Assembly (NCBI RefSeq): GCF_000002425.4
Contig: NC_037270.1
Coordinates: 15,337,178 to 15,401,177 of the forward strand
From: Physcomitrium patens
Lineage: Eukaryota; Streptophyta; Bryopsida; Funariales; Funariaceae
Length of the DNA stretch: 64,000 bases
Direction of reading: 5' to 3'
Below are positions 37,301-48,290 of the stretch, one piece after another. Under the pieces are notes generated by a model, which was given only the letters and a program-made list of their open reading frames with translations, was not told the DNA's origin and did no database searches. Numbering within the stretch: position 1 is the stretch's first letter; every line of letters starts with the position of its first letter. Both the position numbers and the translations under genes were made by a program.

Positions 37301-37800
37301 CTCAAGAACAAAAAATAATTAATATAGATGCTTATCGCAAGGAACAACCACAATTCAACATAGGTAACAAGATATGGTTACTTTGTTGTAATATTAAGAT
37401 TACTTGTCCTAGTGACAAGTTGGATTATTATAGGCTTGAACCTTTTCTTATTATTGAATAAGTCAATCTTGTTGCTCATCAATTATATCTACCAGAGTCT
37501 ATGGAAATCTACTTGGTGTTTCATATGTCTTTTCTTGAGTCATATAAAATAGTGAATATGTCATGAAAGAAGACAAATGCCACCTCTTCTTATAGAAGTG
37601 AGTAATAAATAAGAGTTTAAGGTGGAAGAAGTCTTAGATTCAAGGTGGCACCGAAATAGGTTCGAATATCTTTTTAATTAGTATAGATATGATATTAATA
37701 AACACACATGGGAGTCATAAAAGAATATTGTAAATGCAGCAAAGAGAGCTGAAGCTTTTCATTGACGATATCCATCAAAATCAAGATGAAGAATAGCAAA
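34380..37800 (+). pseudogene. Ty3/gypsy chromovirus pol remnant (protease, RT, RNase H, integrase, chromodomain)
   Basis: Reading the three forward frames and ignoring stops, the canonical gypsy order is visible. A protease-like end with an ILG motif and a Trp-containing MDW occurs near 34600-34670. Reverse transcriptase spans about 34920-35640 (conserved [26 protein letters not shown] and FLGYIIS-type words). RNase H spans about 35780-36240 (EIDASHFAL, NYEIHKK, YLEGA). Integrase spans about 36500-37060 (HGLPKDIISD). A chromodomain-like tail is at about 37620-37780 (VEEVLDSR). The gene is dead: many stops, and the RT catalytic box has a stop in place of Tyr and Gly in place of the second Asp. 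Many stops sit where family members have Gln, Arg or Trp, pointing to C-to-T decay of methylated DNA. A 28-bp poly(A) run splits RT from RNase H. Confidence 0.9.
35750..35777. repeat. Poly(A) tract, 28 bp, inside the gypsy remnant
   Basis: Lies in the linker between the RT and RNase H parts of the dead pol gene, at a place where the family has Lys-rich sequence, so it probably grew by slippage after the gene died. Confidence 0.9.
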
Positions 37801-38334
37801 TCTTTGCTATAAGAGAAATAAAATCAAACAAAGATAACACTTTATTTTCTATCCTTCTTTGCACCTTTTATGTATTTGTAACGCTAAAGAGATGGAGAAC
37901 TAACAACCAGCACATTCAACTCATGAGCTTTCATTTCTTGATTTACCAGATGAGACATTGTGATTATCACAAAATCACGTAATCAAAATAAAGATCCTCA
38001 AGAATAATATGTCCTTCTTCAAATAGATGGCGAGATACAACATATTTGGTATCACAAACATAGAAAAAAATTTTGATATTTGGTAATTTTATTAGAGGTA
38101 GGAACAACTCGTGACAATGTTCCAAATGTTTTATTTGAAGGAAGTTACAAAGACCTCAACAACGATCAAATAACATGGTAGTCTTCTTACCTTGATAACG
38201 GATACTATCAATAATTAAGAAGACTTGTCAATCATCTTCAAAGAAAATAATAATCAAAGTATGTAGCAAATACAATTTGCCACATCTTGGATTTCATCAA
38301 CACATGATGAACGCTCCTTATAGAACTTATATCT

Positions 38335-38350
38335 AGAAGAGGAGATAATG
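38335..38350 (+). other. Polypurine tract and possible 3' LTR start
   Basis: A run of purines (38335-38345) precedes TAATGTCATGG. In Ty3/gypsy elements a polypurine tract sits just before the 3' LTR, which begins with TG; here TG would be 38349-38350. It lies about 0.5 kb after the chromodomain, as expected. Confidence 0.45.
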
Positions 38351-39203
38351 TCATGGATATATGTAGGTATTCTAATAAATATCTATATGATTAAGTAAAA
38401 GTATATAAAAATAGACAAAAGTAAATCAATTTCATAATACCTTCTAGAGAAGCTTCTTAAAAGCTTCATAGACACTACTTTGAATTTACATGTGTTTGTA
38501 ATTGATTGATAGATTAGAAACTTAGTCAATAAGTTAACTACATATTGATAGCTTGTGGAATAAGCTAACTATGTGGGACACATATAAAAAACTTACCTTA
38601 TAAGTTAAGATATGTGTCTTGTAAAGTCAACACATTTTGGAGATCTTATAGGACATTGCCACGTAGCTCCTAATTAAGAGTATATAAGGAAGCAAGAGTG
38701 AAGCCTTCTTTACTCTTATCAATGGCTTTCTAGTCTTTAGACTTCTTTCTAGATTTTTTAGTGTTCTTATTTTTAGTAATAGCCATTCTAGTTCAATAAT
38801 ATATTATCTTTGAGTGATTTTGTAATTCTTTTTAGTGTCATAAGAGTGTATTGAGGATTTTTTTCTTTGAGATTTATGTCCTTGATAATAGCATATAAAT
38901 AAGAAACTTACTTTACAAGTTTAGATATATATCTTGCAAATTAGACACATGTCAAAAGTCCTATAGAACGTCACCATATAACTTTTAATAAGATAGTATA
39001 TATAGAAGCAAGAGTGAAGCCTTCTTCATCCTTGTCAATATCATTTTAGTCTTTAATCTTATTTCAAGACTTATTAGTCTTTTTGTCTTTGCCAGTAGTC
39101 ATTCTAATTTAATATTATACCATATTTTGAATAATTTTTAGTCTTTTTGAGTAACAAAAGAGTATATTGATCTTTTAGTTCTTTGAAATTCATGTCCTTG
39201 ATA
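38349..39203 (+). mobile_element. Putative 3' LTR with an internal tandem duplication
   Basis: From the TG at 38349 the sequence carries GAGAAGCTTCTTAAA (38447-38461), a 15-mer also present in the LTR at 61712-61726. The units 38582-38888 and 38893-39203 are tandem direct repeats of about 307 and 311 bp (roughly three quarters alike). Each has a TATATA box, a GCAAGAGTGAAGCCTTCTT word and an end near ATGTCCTTGAT. It is therefore LTR-like promoter sequence that has been duplicated. Confidence 0.6.
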
Positions 39204-39247
39204 GAGATAGAAAGAAAAGAAGAATATAAGTATATCTTTATAATTCT

Positions 39248-39249
<2 letters not shown>

Positions 39250-39285
<36 letters not shown>
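39250..39285. repeat. (TA)n microsatellite, 36 bp
   Basis: Longest uninterrupted alternating TA tract noted in the window. Confidence 0.95.
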
Positions 39286-39286
<1 letters not shown>

Positions 39287-39584
39287 ATCTCGTCTTTTAT
39301 CACAGGTCATACAAGACTCATTCATTCTTTGTTGATACTACAACAATAATCCAACATAATACAATGCCATTATTGCATTATGACCTCCTTTAAAACAACA
39401 TCATTTCAAGTCCTTACTTCCAAATTGTGACTATTTTCAATTTGCATCAATTAGGTGGAGATTTTTACTATGCTATTAACAGTTCTTCATAGTGGTGTTA
39501 CAATCATGTGGTGGTACTAGCTAGCCTTTATTCTTTATACTATTGGAACTTTTTACTTCCTTATGTCCCTCATCTTTGCCTTTG

Positions 39585-39612
39585 AAAAAAAAAAAAAAAA
39601 AAAAAAAAAAAA
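39585..39612. repeat. Poly(A) tract, 28 bp
   Basis: Uninterrupted A-run in AT-rich DNA; no retroposed gene was recognised in front of it. Confidence 0.9.
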
Positions 39613-40712
39613 TGTTAGATCTTTCTATTTTATGTATTATATGTCTTGCTATTGATAGCTCACAACTCTCTTTCTTTCATTTGCTAGAAATTTTTTAAAT
39701 CAATGAAGTAAAGCATCTTTAACTCCTTCATTGTAGTTGATTCTCTTCAAACACTATAAATCACTACCAACTTAATTCAATATTATTCTTCATTTGCACA
39801 TCAAACTTCTTTCATTAAATTGATACTAAATAACTAGCGCTATTATGCTATCTTAAGATCTTTACTTATAAACAAAGTATTGAATGTAGTAAAAAATGAT
39901 AAAGTGCATTGCTTCTCCAACTCTCCTATCTATTCTACTTTCACCATGATCCAAATCAGTCAGATCCATGCCCTCAATTTGATGTAAGTCATGTTACAAT
40001 TCCAATACGGCAAGTATAGAGTCTCTTCTTTTTCTTCTCAATCATATTCATATCTACTCAATCTCTATCAATCATATTCATGTCTACTCAATCTCTATCA
40101 AGGTCAATTAAAAGAATAACTAATAAGCAAAGGAAAGGAAGAAAGATATCTTTTATTCAATGTCATGGTCACAATCATGTGCCTTATAACTAAAATTTAC
40201 ACATTGGTCATGGAGGTCACAATACTTTGATATCCACCAAAGCTCCACACTACCAAGGTTGCAATCTCAACTTTTATATTCATATTCATCTACATAAGTC
40301 ACACAAAGTCACACAAAGCATTACGAATTACGAAGTTCACTAGATCATGTATTCGCTAGATCACACGGCAGCAAAACCAGAAGAAGACGAACAAAAAAGT
40401 AACAGCTGAAGCCACCGCAAACCTATTTCAAGTCACAGATGCAATCCAATTAATGCTTTCATGACCTCTGGGTAGAAATCATACGTAAATTCTAACCATG
40501 GAGGAACATGGACAAAGTAACGACGAGCGTCCACTTCAAATTGCTCAGGGGCAAGAACGATCCTCCACATCCGGAAAGAAAACAACACCTCAATAATCGG
40601 GGTAATCAACACGCAGTATGAAAAGATCAGCTGGGCAGATGAAGTGGAATCGAAAACTGACAGCGGTACATACGTAGAGCAGAATCGGTGTCTGAGAGAT
40701 GGAAATCTGCAG

Positions 40713-40715
<3 letters not shown>

Positions 40716-40743
<28 letters not shown>
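40716..40743. repeat. (GA)n microsatellite, 28 bp
   Basis: Same length as its inverted counterpart near 58231-58258. It probably marks a transcription-start region, as GA/CT tracts often do in plants. Confidence 0.95.
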
Positions 40744-40744
<1 letters not shown>

Positions 40745-41098
40745 CAGCAACGCCAGAGATTGCACAAGAGCGAGAAGCGCAATCAAAAACCTCGACGACG
40801 AAACAGGGGAAGCTCTCCGGAACCCTACCGGTCCTTGCTTTGTCAACTGAGAGCCTTGCGTTCCATTTCTGGTGGCGCGGTCCTTCTCGTTCTCCACAAC
40901 GTGCGTGTCGATCAGATCTGTGTTGCGGTCACGACAAAGGTAATCTTGCTGTAGGTAGCCCGTCCTTAGAGTCGCTTGTTGAATTGGTGTTATTAAGATG
41001 GTTATTGCGAGTTTGTCATTTAGGTTGTCTGAAGGGTTACGCGGTCGAACAAAGCAGTCTGAGCAGAGAACGCGTGAAATACAGAATTGTGAAACATA

Positions 41099-41321
41099 AG
41101 CACACTGTTAGATCATGAAGTAAATGATGACCTATGCTGGTTCCGTATGGATTGGACTAAGTATTGGCACAAGGGCAGAATTGTCGCGTCGGAGGAAGTG
41201 ATCACGTGGGACGGAGAAAGGCATGACGCTGGCGATGTTGTCACGCACTGGAACAATATCTCATCCTTCATCCGGGCTGACGAGAGAAAATTAGGGCCAC
41301 CATTTTGCCAGATGGTGGCTC
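41099..41321 (+). CDS. Protein-like fragment, outward frame in block B copy 1
   Basis: A frame open without a stop from about 41099, with an ATG at 41147, runs to the block edge at 41321 and then changes into unrelated sequence. The residues look coding (alternating charged, Trp and Tyr positions; a WDGERHDAGDVV word), but I recognise no family. A distant likeness of its NNISSFIRADE word to the NSE metal-binding motif of microbial-type terpene synthases, which are common in bryophytes, is noted as speculation only. The same sequence occurs at 57653-57875 on the minus strand, so it is a duplicated and truncated piece. Confidence 0.3.
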
Positions 41322-41938
41322 TTGTTACTGTTCATGGTTTGTAATTTCACTTGCCATCGTACAAACTGGAAAGCAATATGGATGGATGGAGATGGAATGG
41401 CTAAAGACAAGATTGGGTAGGTGAAATTGCGACCCAGACGCTGCAGCTCATGTAGTGCCCACGTCTCGCCTATCTTTCCCTTTCGCTGCTTAGCGTATTT
41501 GACCTACCTGCCCGCGCTCTCTGTGGCACTGGCTTGGTTGATCCTTTGGCGACCACACACGAGGTCCATCATTTGCTGGCTTCTTTAGCAAGCTTTCCGA
41601 GAACCCTTCCCGTGCCTAGTTTGGTTTGGCGTGTCTTTGGGTTCTGTTTCTGACGTCTGATGGCAGGAGGGGGATTTGAGGATTCGCAGGGTAGCCTACC
41701 CACAGCATCATGCTTGGCTGATTCCGTCTAGTGTTTGCGCCTTGATGGGTGCATGAGTCGAAGTTCCATGTCCACTCAATCCATTCAGCTTGGACTTTCT
41801 CTGTGTGGCTATTATTCCCGGTAAAGGTGACCCGAGGATCCCTTTCGTCTGGTTTGGTAATAGGATTTTTGTATTGGAATCTACGCTCATCACGTGTATT
41901 GCGGAGGTCAGTCATGCTCACCTCGCCAGCCCACGGCC

Positions 41939-42214
41939 ATGCCTTCCGTACTTCGGTGCTCGAATCTCTTTTGCCCCAGGTTCGCTGCTGCCGTTGCGCC
42001 TCACCTCGCCACCGGCAGTCGACGCTCAAGACCGACATCAACATTCTTACGTAAATTCTCCACAACGGTACGTCCATGTCACGGAGGAGATAGAGCGGCT
42101 TCCAGATTTGGGGAAATGAAGGTTGCGAAGGAAGGAAAGAATCAACCTTTCAGCTTGACGTTGTCCTCGACGGATTCGGACTCCCAATCCGACGATGTTT
42201 CTGCCCTTTCTCAT
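41939..42214 (+). CDS. Possible first exon of the alpha/beta-hydrolase gene (transit peptide)
   Basis: The frame starting with ATG at 41939 begins with an Arg/Ser/Ala-rich, acid-poor stretch containing FLRKFSTTVR, typical of a mitochondrial or plastid presequence. A GTGAGG donor after 42214 and the CAG acceptor ending at 42821 join in phase 0, leading to ATT ATG GAG at 42822. This would add 92 residues plus one to the hydrolase. The frame otherwise ends at TAG 42302. The acceptor has a weak pyrimidine tract, so the join needs transcript support. Confidence 0.4.
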
Positions 42215-42824
42215 GTGAGGCGACGACGCCTTTTTTCCTTGTCATTTTCTTCTCCTGATCTATGCAGGGAGACTAGGGCGAGGGCAGGGCTTGGAACACT
42301 TTAGAATGCGGGGTGCCACATTTTTTTAGTGTCATAGTTTAATGAGCTACAGAATTTGGTATTCTTTCCATGCACTTTAGATACTCGATTTTGGGTAACT
42401 TTGAACGGTGATTGACAGAATACTTGTATAGCTCGGCAGCAATGCAATTCCAAAGAAGTTGAACCAATCGAATGGAACTCTAGCTCGCAGTTTACACTCA
42501 TCTATCCTTAGGCACATTATTGCATTCCCGACAATACAGTTTTTCGACGAAAGAATTTGAATTTGCACCTTGAAAGTATTGGGATGCTGTGTGTGTTTGT
42601 GTGTGAAAAACCTGTGGTAGCTCTTAGCTTCATCTCTATCCATACAGTGAACGGAGGTGCACTGGATATTAGAGACCCCCAACTTGAAGCTTACCTTCCC
42701 AAATCGCTTTTAGTGATATGATCTGGAGTTCTTTATAAGAAATGGATAGCACTAGGCCTCCTCACTTCAAGGCAGGGTTGCTCTTCGCATCTACTTATTG
42801 TGACTTGGAATATGTACTCAGATT

Positions 42825-44316
42825 ATGGAGCCCATTCATGAGGGCGATACAGACTTGCTCTTGGTGTTCTGTCCAGGAACATTTCAAACCTCGGAGAACT
42901 ACTTCCCATTGATGCACACGATACAATCCCAACTTAAGCTGCGGCTGTGGATCGTCGTGTTGCACAATACCGACCAAGATGTACTGAGCACATCCAAAGT
43001 CGACGCCAGCCTCACGGGTGTGTTGGCACTTTTGAAGGAACGTGGGTATCGCCCTGGCAGCAATGAGATTGAAAATATATTTGTAGCTGGCCACAGGTGC
43101 GTTTTCGTTGAGATTCCCCATGCTCTTCGCGTCACAAGTTTGCATGTGATACGTTGCAAACCTATCAGGTTCAACTTGGCCATCTCCGTTTCAGTCCCAA
43201 TGGTAATGAGTGGTATTTCGGGGAATGTCCAGCTTTGGGGCATGGGTATCGAGGGCAGTGGCCGTGAGACGAGCACAAGCGTTTATTCAGATAGGATGTT
43301 ACTTCGATTCAGAAAATGACAACCTCGCTCAACATCCCAAGCCCGTGCTCACTCTGTGTGGCGCACTCGACGGCCAAGTGACACTGGCAGCAATTGCTAA
43401 GCACGCTGGAGAAGTTGCTGCTACCGAGCAATACCTCGGCCGGTACAACACGTATGCTGTGAAGCCGGTGATCTTCATTTCGGGCATGAATCATGCGCAT
43501 GCCTCCAACGGACGTCTGAATTTGGAACGAGGTGACCTACAAGCAACCATCAGCATTGATGACGCTCGTCATCGTGTTGCAGAGCTTGTGACCGCATTCT
43601 TGGCAGTGCAGGCGAAAGGCCCGAACGAAGCAGAGGGCGCTCGTGGGCTGGAGATATTGACTAGAGGTGTAGATGACACACATGCTAGGTACCGGGCGTT
43701 ATGGGAATCGATAGCAAATCAAGAAGGAGATGCTGTTGCGCACCAACTGCACATAGCCTCGCTTCCTTCATTATGCCCTGAAAACATTACCAGCATTCAC
43801 CACGATTTTCGTGACAATTTTGTGATCTCAAAACCATGGATTGACACTGGCATGAACCGAGTGTTCATTACGACCTACTTATCCCCTGCCGAGAAGCAAG
43901 GCATCTGTAACTTGTGGGTGAAGATGAAAAGCCGTGAAGCATTGTTGCCTCATTTTGGCGCAGGAGATGATGCTGGAGCTCGATACGACCCAGCAGCAAT
44001 TCTAACCTTGGGCAAGGAGATTAATACAAAAACCTTCGACGCAGCTTTATCCTTAGTTTCTGAGGACGCTCGTGAAAAGTTCATGAAGATGGGGAAGAAG
44101 CTGCAATTTGTTGACGATTCGTTAATGCAAAGCGCTGTATCCTGGATTGAGAGCGATTTGAGCTTTACTCCCACCGAAAGTGGCGATGTCGAAGTGAGAA
44201 CACCTATTCTATACAGCCCTGCGAATATAAATCCTCGCTTTGCAGGTATGCATTACATGAAAGTCCTGACCCTCGCGAGGGCCATCCATTGGATTCTACT
44301 CAGTTCGTTTCGGTGA
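42825..44316 (+). CDS. Alpha/beta-hydrolase superfamily protein, function unknown
   Basis: Two exons, 42825-43096 and 43233-44316, give 451 residues; the 136-bp intron (GTGCGT...TCCAG) splits the codon of the catalytic Ser. Joining restores the nucleophile elbow GHSFG with Ser91. The rest of the triad is probably Asp137 (in GALDG) and His178 or His180 (in GMNHAH). The N-terminus has the strand plus oxyanion-type turn FCPGTF. A C-terminal extension of about 250 residues has no domain that I recognise. The Ser-to-Asp spacing of 46 residues is short for the fold, so part of the cap is reduced or an exon was missed. A GCAG|GTATGC sequence near 44246 could be a donor, but reading through to TGA at 44314 also looks natural. 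A transit-peptide exon may precede it at 41939. Substrate unknown; localisation inferred at most. Confidence 0.75.
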
Positions 44317-44974
44317 ATGCGAGGTCAGCAGGTGATCAGTTTTCGAATCGTGCACCCGCATCTCAAGGTCATCTAATCTCATCTGTATGTAAGTCCTGTT
44401 TGTCAGTAAAAACCTTAATACCAACACTCTTCTACGCCATTGTCAGCACCGCACATATTTATCTCTGATGCGAGGCTGAGAGTTTGCACACTGTCATTCC
44501 CAATCGTATGACAGCTTGTAGTAACAGCACATCACAAAGTATGCAGCTCACCAAAGAACGTATCAAAATAGCACACGTTATTTTGCGTCCAGATGGGTTA
44601 TTCCAAGCTGACATTATGTCATGATATTGACGTAAATTAATTGCGTAACTGGTGATAAGCTTTTTATTCTAAACAATACAGCCACCTGACATCTTGAGAT
44701 CTGACTGTACTTAAACAATCACACCTTAGAAAACTCCCTTGTGAATTTTAAAACTGTGTGCAAGCTGATGACTGGGAATTACTGTTTATCAATTCGAGAA
44801 AACTCTTCGAAAGTCCTCTGGTGCTCCAGCAACGCGCCGCTTCAATCAATGCACCTTCAACCACGGGAGTCCCCACCGTGTGCGCAGTGCGGATGAGAAA
44901 ATGGTTCATATCAATGTAAACCTCGTCACTGTCCACAAAAATGTTCCTGCAGCACTTGATGCTGCTTGCCGCTT

Positions 44975-47810
44975 TCATGTCACTTTAGGCCTTCGCTTCA
45001 CGATTTCAGCTGCCCATGCTTTTCCAAGATCGGTTTGAAATTTTCCTGAACCCGCATCGTTTCCACAAGGTTACTGAAGTGTCCAAGCCCAGAATCCAAC
45101 TTGAAGATAGTAACAGAGCCAACCAAATCAGACATCTATGCACCCTCGTTTGACTCTTTTGTCTTCTGTCTGTTGAGATAAATCCTAAACTACCGATTCA
45201 TTTAAATCCGACTCACTACCGACAGCTGTATTGCACTAAAATTACAGCCAAACACCTCTCAGATTAAAAGACGCGTCTAAGCCAAACAAACTGAAAAACA
45301 CCTAGAGCTATGAGGCTATGAACAAGGCGAAAGTAAAATGGAGCTACCTTTGGTGGATTGAAAGAAGTCATCCAGTACCTTGTCTTGCTCTGCAATCATA
45401 AACCAGATTCGTAAAATCTCCACACAATAAACTTGAGAAACATTTAGTTCTTGCAGGAATCTACCGTACGTTATTTCTACAGCGTCCTATCTGATTATAG
45501 CATTAGACATGCATTAGCAACATGTCAAGCACTATCTGTTCACGGACGTCACTTCAGCAAATAAGTATACTGGATTAAGAATTTTTCACTCACCTTTTTC
45601 GTATTCCACAGCTTGCAAGATCATCTCCAACTGCACAAGTGATCAGTGAGTGGATGAATAACCACTTCGCGTAAAAAGCTCCACAACTTTCCTTATAGTA
45701 GCAGATTGCACTTTCTAGACACATGCGTTTGTATATCCCACGAAGAAAGACTAGTAACACAAGAACATCCTTCTTTTTAAAGCTAGATTATGTTCATTGT
45801 CTTAAATAAGTCGGTATGTTGAATACTTTAATTAAACACACCTTGTCCAAGTCTTTAACAAATTTGGCTTCAGGAGTGCTGTTATTCTCGTACTCCTGCC
45901 ATAGCTCCCTCACTTCATCCGCTGCATAATCAAAATCCATCATCATAACATAGCTGAAAACGATACAGTGCAGTACTTAACGTAAAAATGGTCGAACCCA
46001 TGAGTAAGCGCGATCCTGGAAAGCGTCAAAAGTTACACTGATACCCACCGTAACGCGCGATGTTTCCATATTTATTTTCTTCATGACACAGTTCAAGCTT
46101 AACCAGGTCTAAATTTTCCTCACCTCCCATTCCACCTTCAAGTAACTGGCACATTTCATCGATTGCAGCACTTTCTAGTCTATTCTTCTCTTCTTTAGGA
46201 ACATTGTCATTGGGCGTAATGTCACCCACAATGGCTGTTATAAAAATAAAAGTCAATGTTCAGTCTGGAGTGATAATGCCGCATGTATGGTGTAAGTAGA
46301 CACTATCTGAACACAAAAATTATATCCGAGGATGAAATAAAGCTACTTGAGACATTTCTAAACAATATAAAAACATCACTGCATTAAGTGACCTAATATG
46401 CACTCGAGATAGGAAAATTGAACCTTACCCTCGGCAATGTCATGCACCACGGCCATCTTTACACACCTGCATTGCCATGAAGGTGATGAACACCAAGCAA
46501 AATTTTACAATAAAAATCTCAAGTAGACACCTACTATTTGAATAACTTGCTCGAAAGGGCACATTCAATCAACGAAGTGAGATGATGCTCACCTATCTTT
46601 GTTCACACCTGGTAAATCTCCTGAGATAATAGCCATGACTGCCATGCGGTACATATGGTCAGCAATAGATTCCGAATCCTTCACGCCGTGATTTACCCAC
46701 CCTGTTCTCTTTGTAGTCTGCATGGTAAGGGGAAAACAGCAAGGTCACAAACAAGAAGTTTTTATTACTGTTTTTCAATTAAAGCACTGTTGAAGTATAC
46801 ATAACATCGACAAATATCAGCAACTCGCCTAAGATCTTCTCTGTCAGATACAAGCAGGACGAACGGCTAAGTGCAAAGCTCTAGCCCAAAGCTCCAGAAA
46901 TAATCGATAAGGCAAAAATTTGGGAAAGTACATTGCTGATCATGTAAAATTAGCCTTTAAAAGGAAACAAAGAATTTAATCCGAAAACCTCCATTAATAA
47001 TTCCACATTGGAACAAAAAGAGGCACGATTCTTCTATCGGTAGATACGTTGATTCCCAAGAGATGTGATCATGTTTGCCAAGGTTGTACGTGTACAGCAG
47101 CTTAAAAATGCCTACACCGGACGGTAGATTACACCTTGAGTCACTCTAATGCACCAATCACGCACATCACACCTCGAACATGAGAACGCGAGATCAAAAC
47201 CTAATTCGCCCAGACAACAATGGTCGTTTCATGTCAACATTCCAGAACTTGGGTTCATGAACCGAATATCTGAAAAGCAGACTACAAATTCGATTGCCTC
47301 ACGATGGAGCTTCGTGCAATTACTCGAGCACATTAATTTTATTAAAAAAAAGGGGGGGGGGTCCATATATATTTAAGACCACACTGCATTTACCTTGAGA
47401 CGCTGAATAAGCGTGAGAAACTGGATCGCGGAAGCAGGCGACAATGACACGCTAGAATTATTTTCGAACGCAGTAGCGCCATCGCTCCCCAAAGAATTCA
47501 TAGCAGACACTGCTGCGCCCGCTCCATTCTCGAACTTCAGCGTCGAGAAGCCTCGTAAAAACCACCTGGAGACGGGTAGCGAAGACGCAAGGCCAGCAGC
47601 GACGCCAGAGCGCAACAGAGGAGCAGCAGGCACAGAAGAAGAAGAAGAAGAAGAAGAAGAGAGTCCCTCGTATGAGGAGGGGAAGGAGGACGGGGAGGAG
47701 ACGCGCAGATGCGGAATTCTTCGGTGCCAGGAGGAGCAGGAGGAGGAGAGGGACGCTGCGAGAGGCATGCGCACCAGCAGCACGGCCCCGCCCGGAAGTA
47801 GTAGCCCCAT
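44975..47810 (-). CDS. HD-domain 5'-deoxynucleotidase, HDDC2/YfbR type, probably organellar
   Basis: Eight exons: 47810-47394, 46717-46593, 46466-46429, 46234-46124, 45921-45842, 45630-45594, 45389-45348 and 45045-44975. All have GT...AG borders and matching phases and give 306 residues. The family removes phosphate from deoxynucleoside monophosphates with a metal in an HD site. Visible: His160 in ADHMYR, His189-Asp190 in VVHDIAE, the IVGDITP loop, an NRLE helix, ELW..YE, the VKDLDK segment that supplies the last Asp ligand, and a C-terminal KFQTDLGK...W motif. Exon 1 adds about 125 Ser/Ala-rich residues with a poly-Ser run (from a GAA/TTC repeat), consistent with a plastid or mitochondrial transit peptide; Met at 47810 is preferred, although the frame stays open upstream. 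Intron 1 has a 10-base C run (minus strand) near its donor. Confidence 0.9.
47635..47660. repeat. (GAA)n trinucleotide repeat in coding exon
   Basis: Encodes the poly-Ser run in the presequence of the HD-domain protein on the minus strand. A length change here would keep the frame. Confidence 0.9.
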
Positions 47811-48290
47811 GCCTGCCTGCCTGAATGAATGCCTGAATGCTTCTGCTGGAGCTCCTCGTCGTCCTCCTCCCCCTCCTCCCTCCCTCCGTGTGGCGCGGGC
47901 TTCGTCCTCCGCTGCTCTTCTCTCTCTGTTTCTTTCTTTCTTTTCCTCCTCCCCTCCCCGATTTGTATTTCTCGCCGTCGTCTCTCTCGCGTGCGCGTGT
48001 TTTTGGAGCCCCTTTCGGTGCTCGCAACAAACGTTCCTTGATGATATAAATAAAAATATAGATATATATATATATATATATGTCAGTGAGTTTTGGCACC
48101 CCCGCACCCCCCACCCCCACCCTTTCTCCCAGAGGGTATGTGTCTCTCTTGGCTACCAGGAGGGAGTGACGGAGTGAGTGATAGTGAGGGTGTGCGTCCT
48201 CTCCCTTCCCTTACACAGTGAGCCAGCCCCCCCCCCCTCGCTCGCTATTTCTGGTAGTCCGGCCCACTTCGGGCTCTCGCTTCATATTCT
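47811..48290 (-). promoter_or_regulatory. Upstream region of the HD-domain gene
   Basis: GC- and pyrimidine/purine-rich DNA with a (TA)n tract at about 48061-48080 and an 11-base C run at 48227-48237, preceding the ATG at 47810. It resembles the purine-rich upstream region of the monooxygenase gene. No individual factor site is claimed. Confidence 0.4.

Larger units (their letters stand above)
39204..40326. other. AT-rich spacer with simple repeats
   Basis: Contains (TA)n at 39250-39285, a 28-bp poly(A) at 39585-39612 and a perfect-but-one tandem duplication of 30 bp (40041-40070 and 40071-40100). No gene supported. Confidence 0.6.
40327..41321 (+). repeat. Inverted duplication block B, copy 1 (995 bp; partner 57653-58647)
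   Basis: Every position compared mirrors 57653-58647 (paired coordinates sum to 98974 throughout), with no insertion or deletion and even the same (GA)n length of 28 bp (40716-40743 here). The right edge falls at the end of a short hairpin (41296-41319) and the left edge at a tandem TTACGAA duplication (40321-40334). Gene-like composition with a GA-rich centre and protein-like frames pointing outwards suggests a bidirectional promoter region. Confidence 0.92.

Noticed and set aside
40433..40897. 154-codon minus-strand frame (and identical 58077-58541 frame) as a full gene
   Set aside because: The start is GTG, not ATG, and its first half is low-complexity translation of the (CT)n tract. Only the last 45 codons look coding.
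41616..42077. 153-codon minus-strand frame
   Set aside because: Lies opposite the transit-peptide exon candidate and has no domain.
47373..48107. 244-codon frame as the full first exon of the HD-domain gene
   Set aside because: The upstream part translates the (TA)n tract and CT-rich leader. The ATG at 47810 gives a credible transit peptide, and the 3' end passes the donor at 47393.
47413..48177. 254-codon plus-strand frame opposite the HD-domain exon
   Set aside because: It is the antisense shadow of a real exon; the poly-Glu run is the complement of the poly-Ser repeat.
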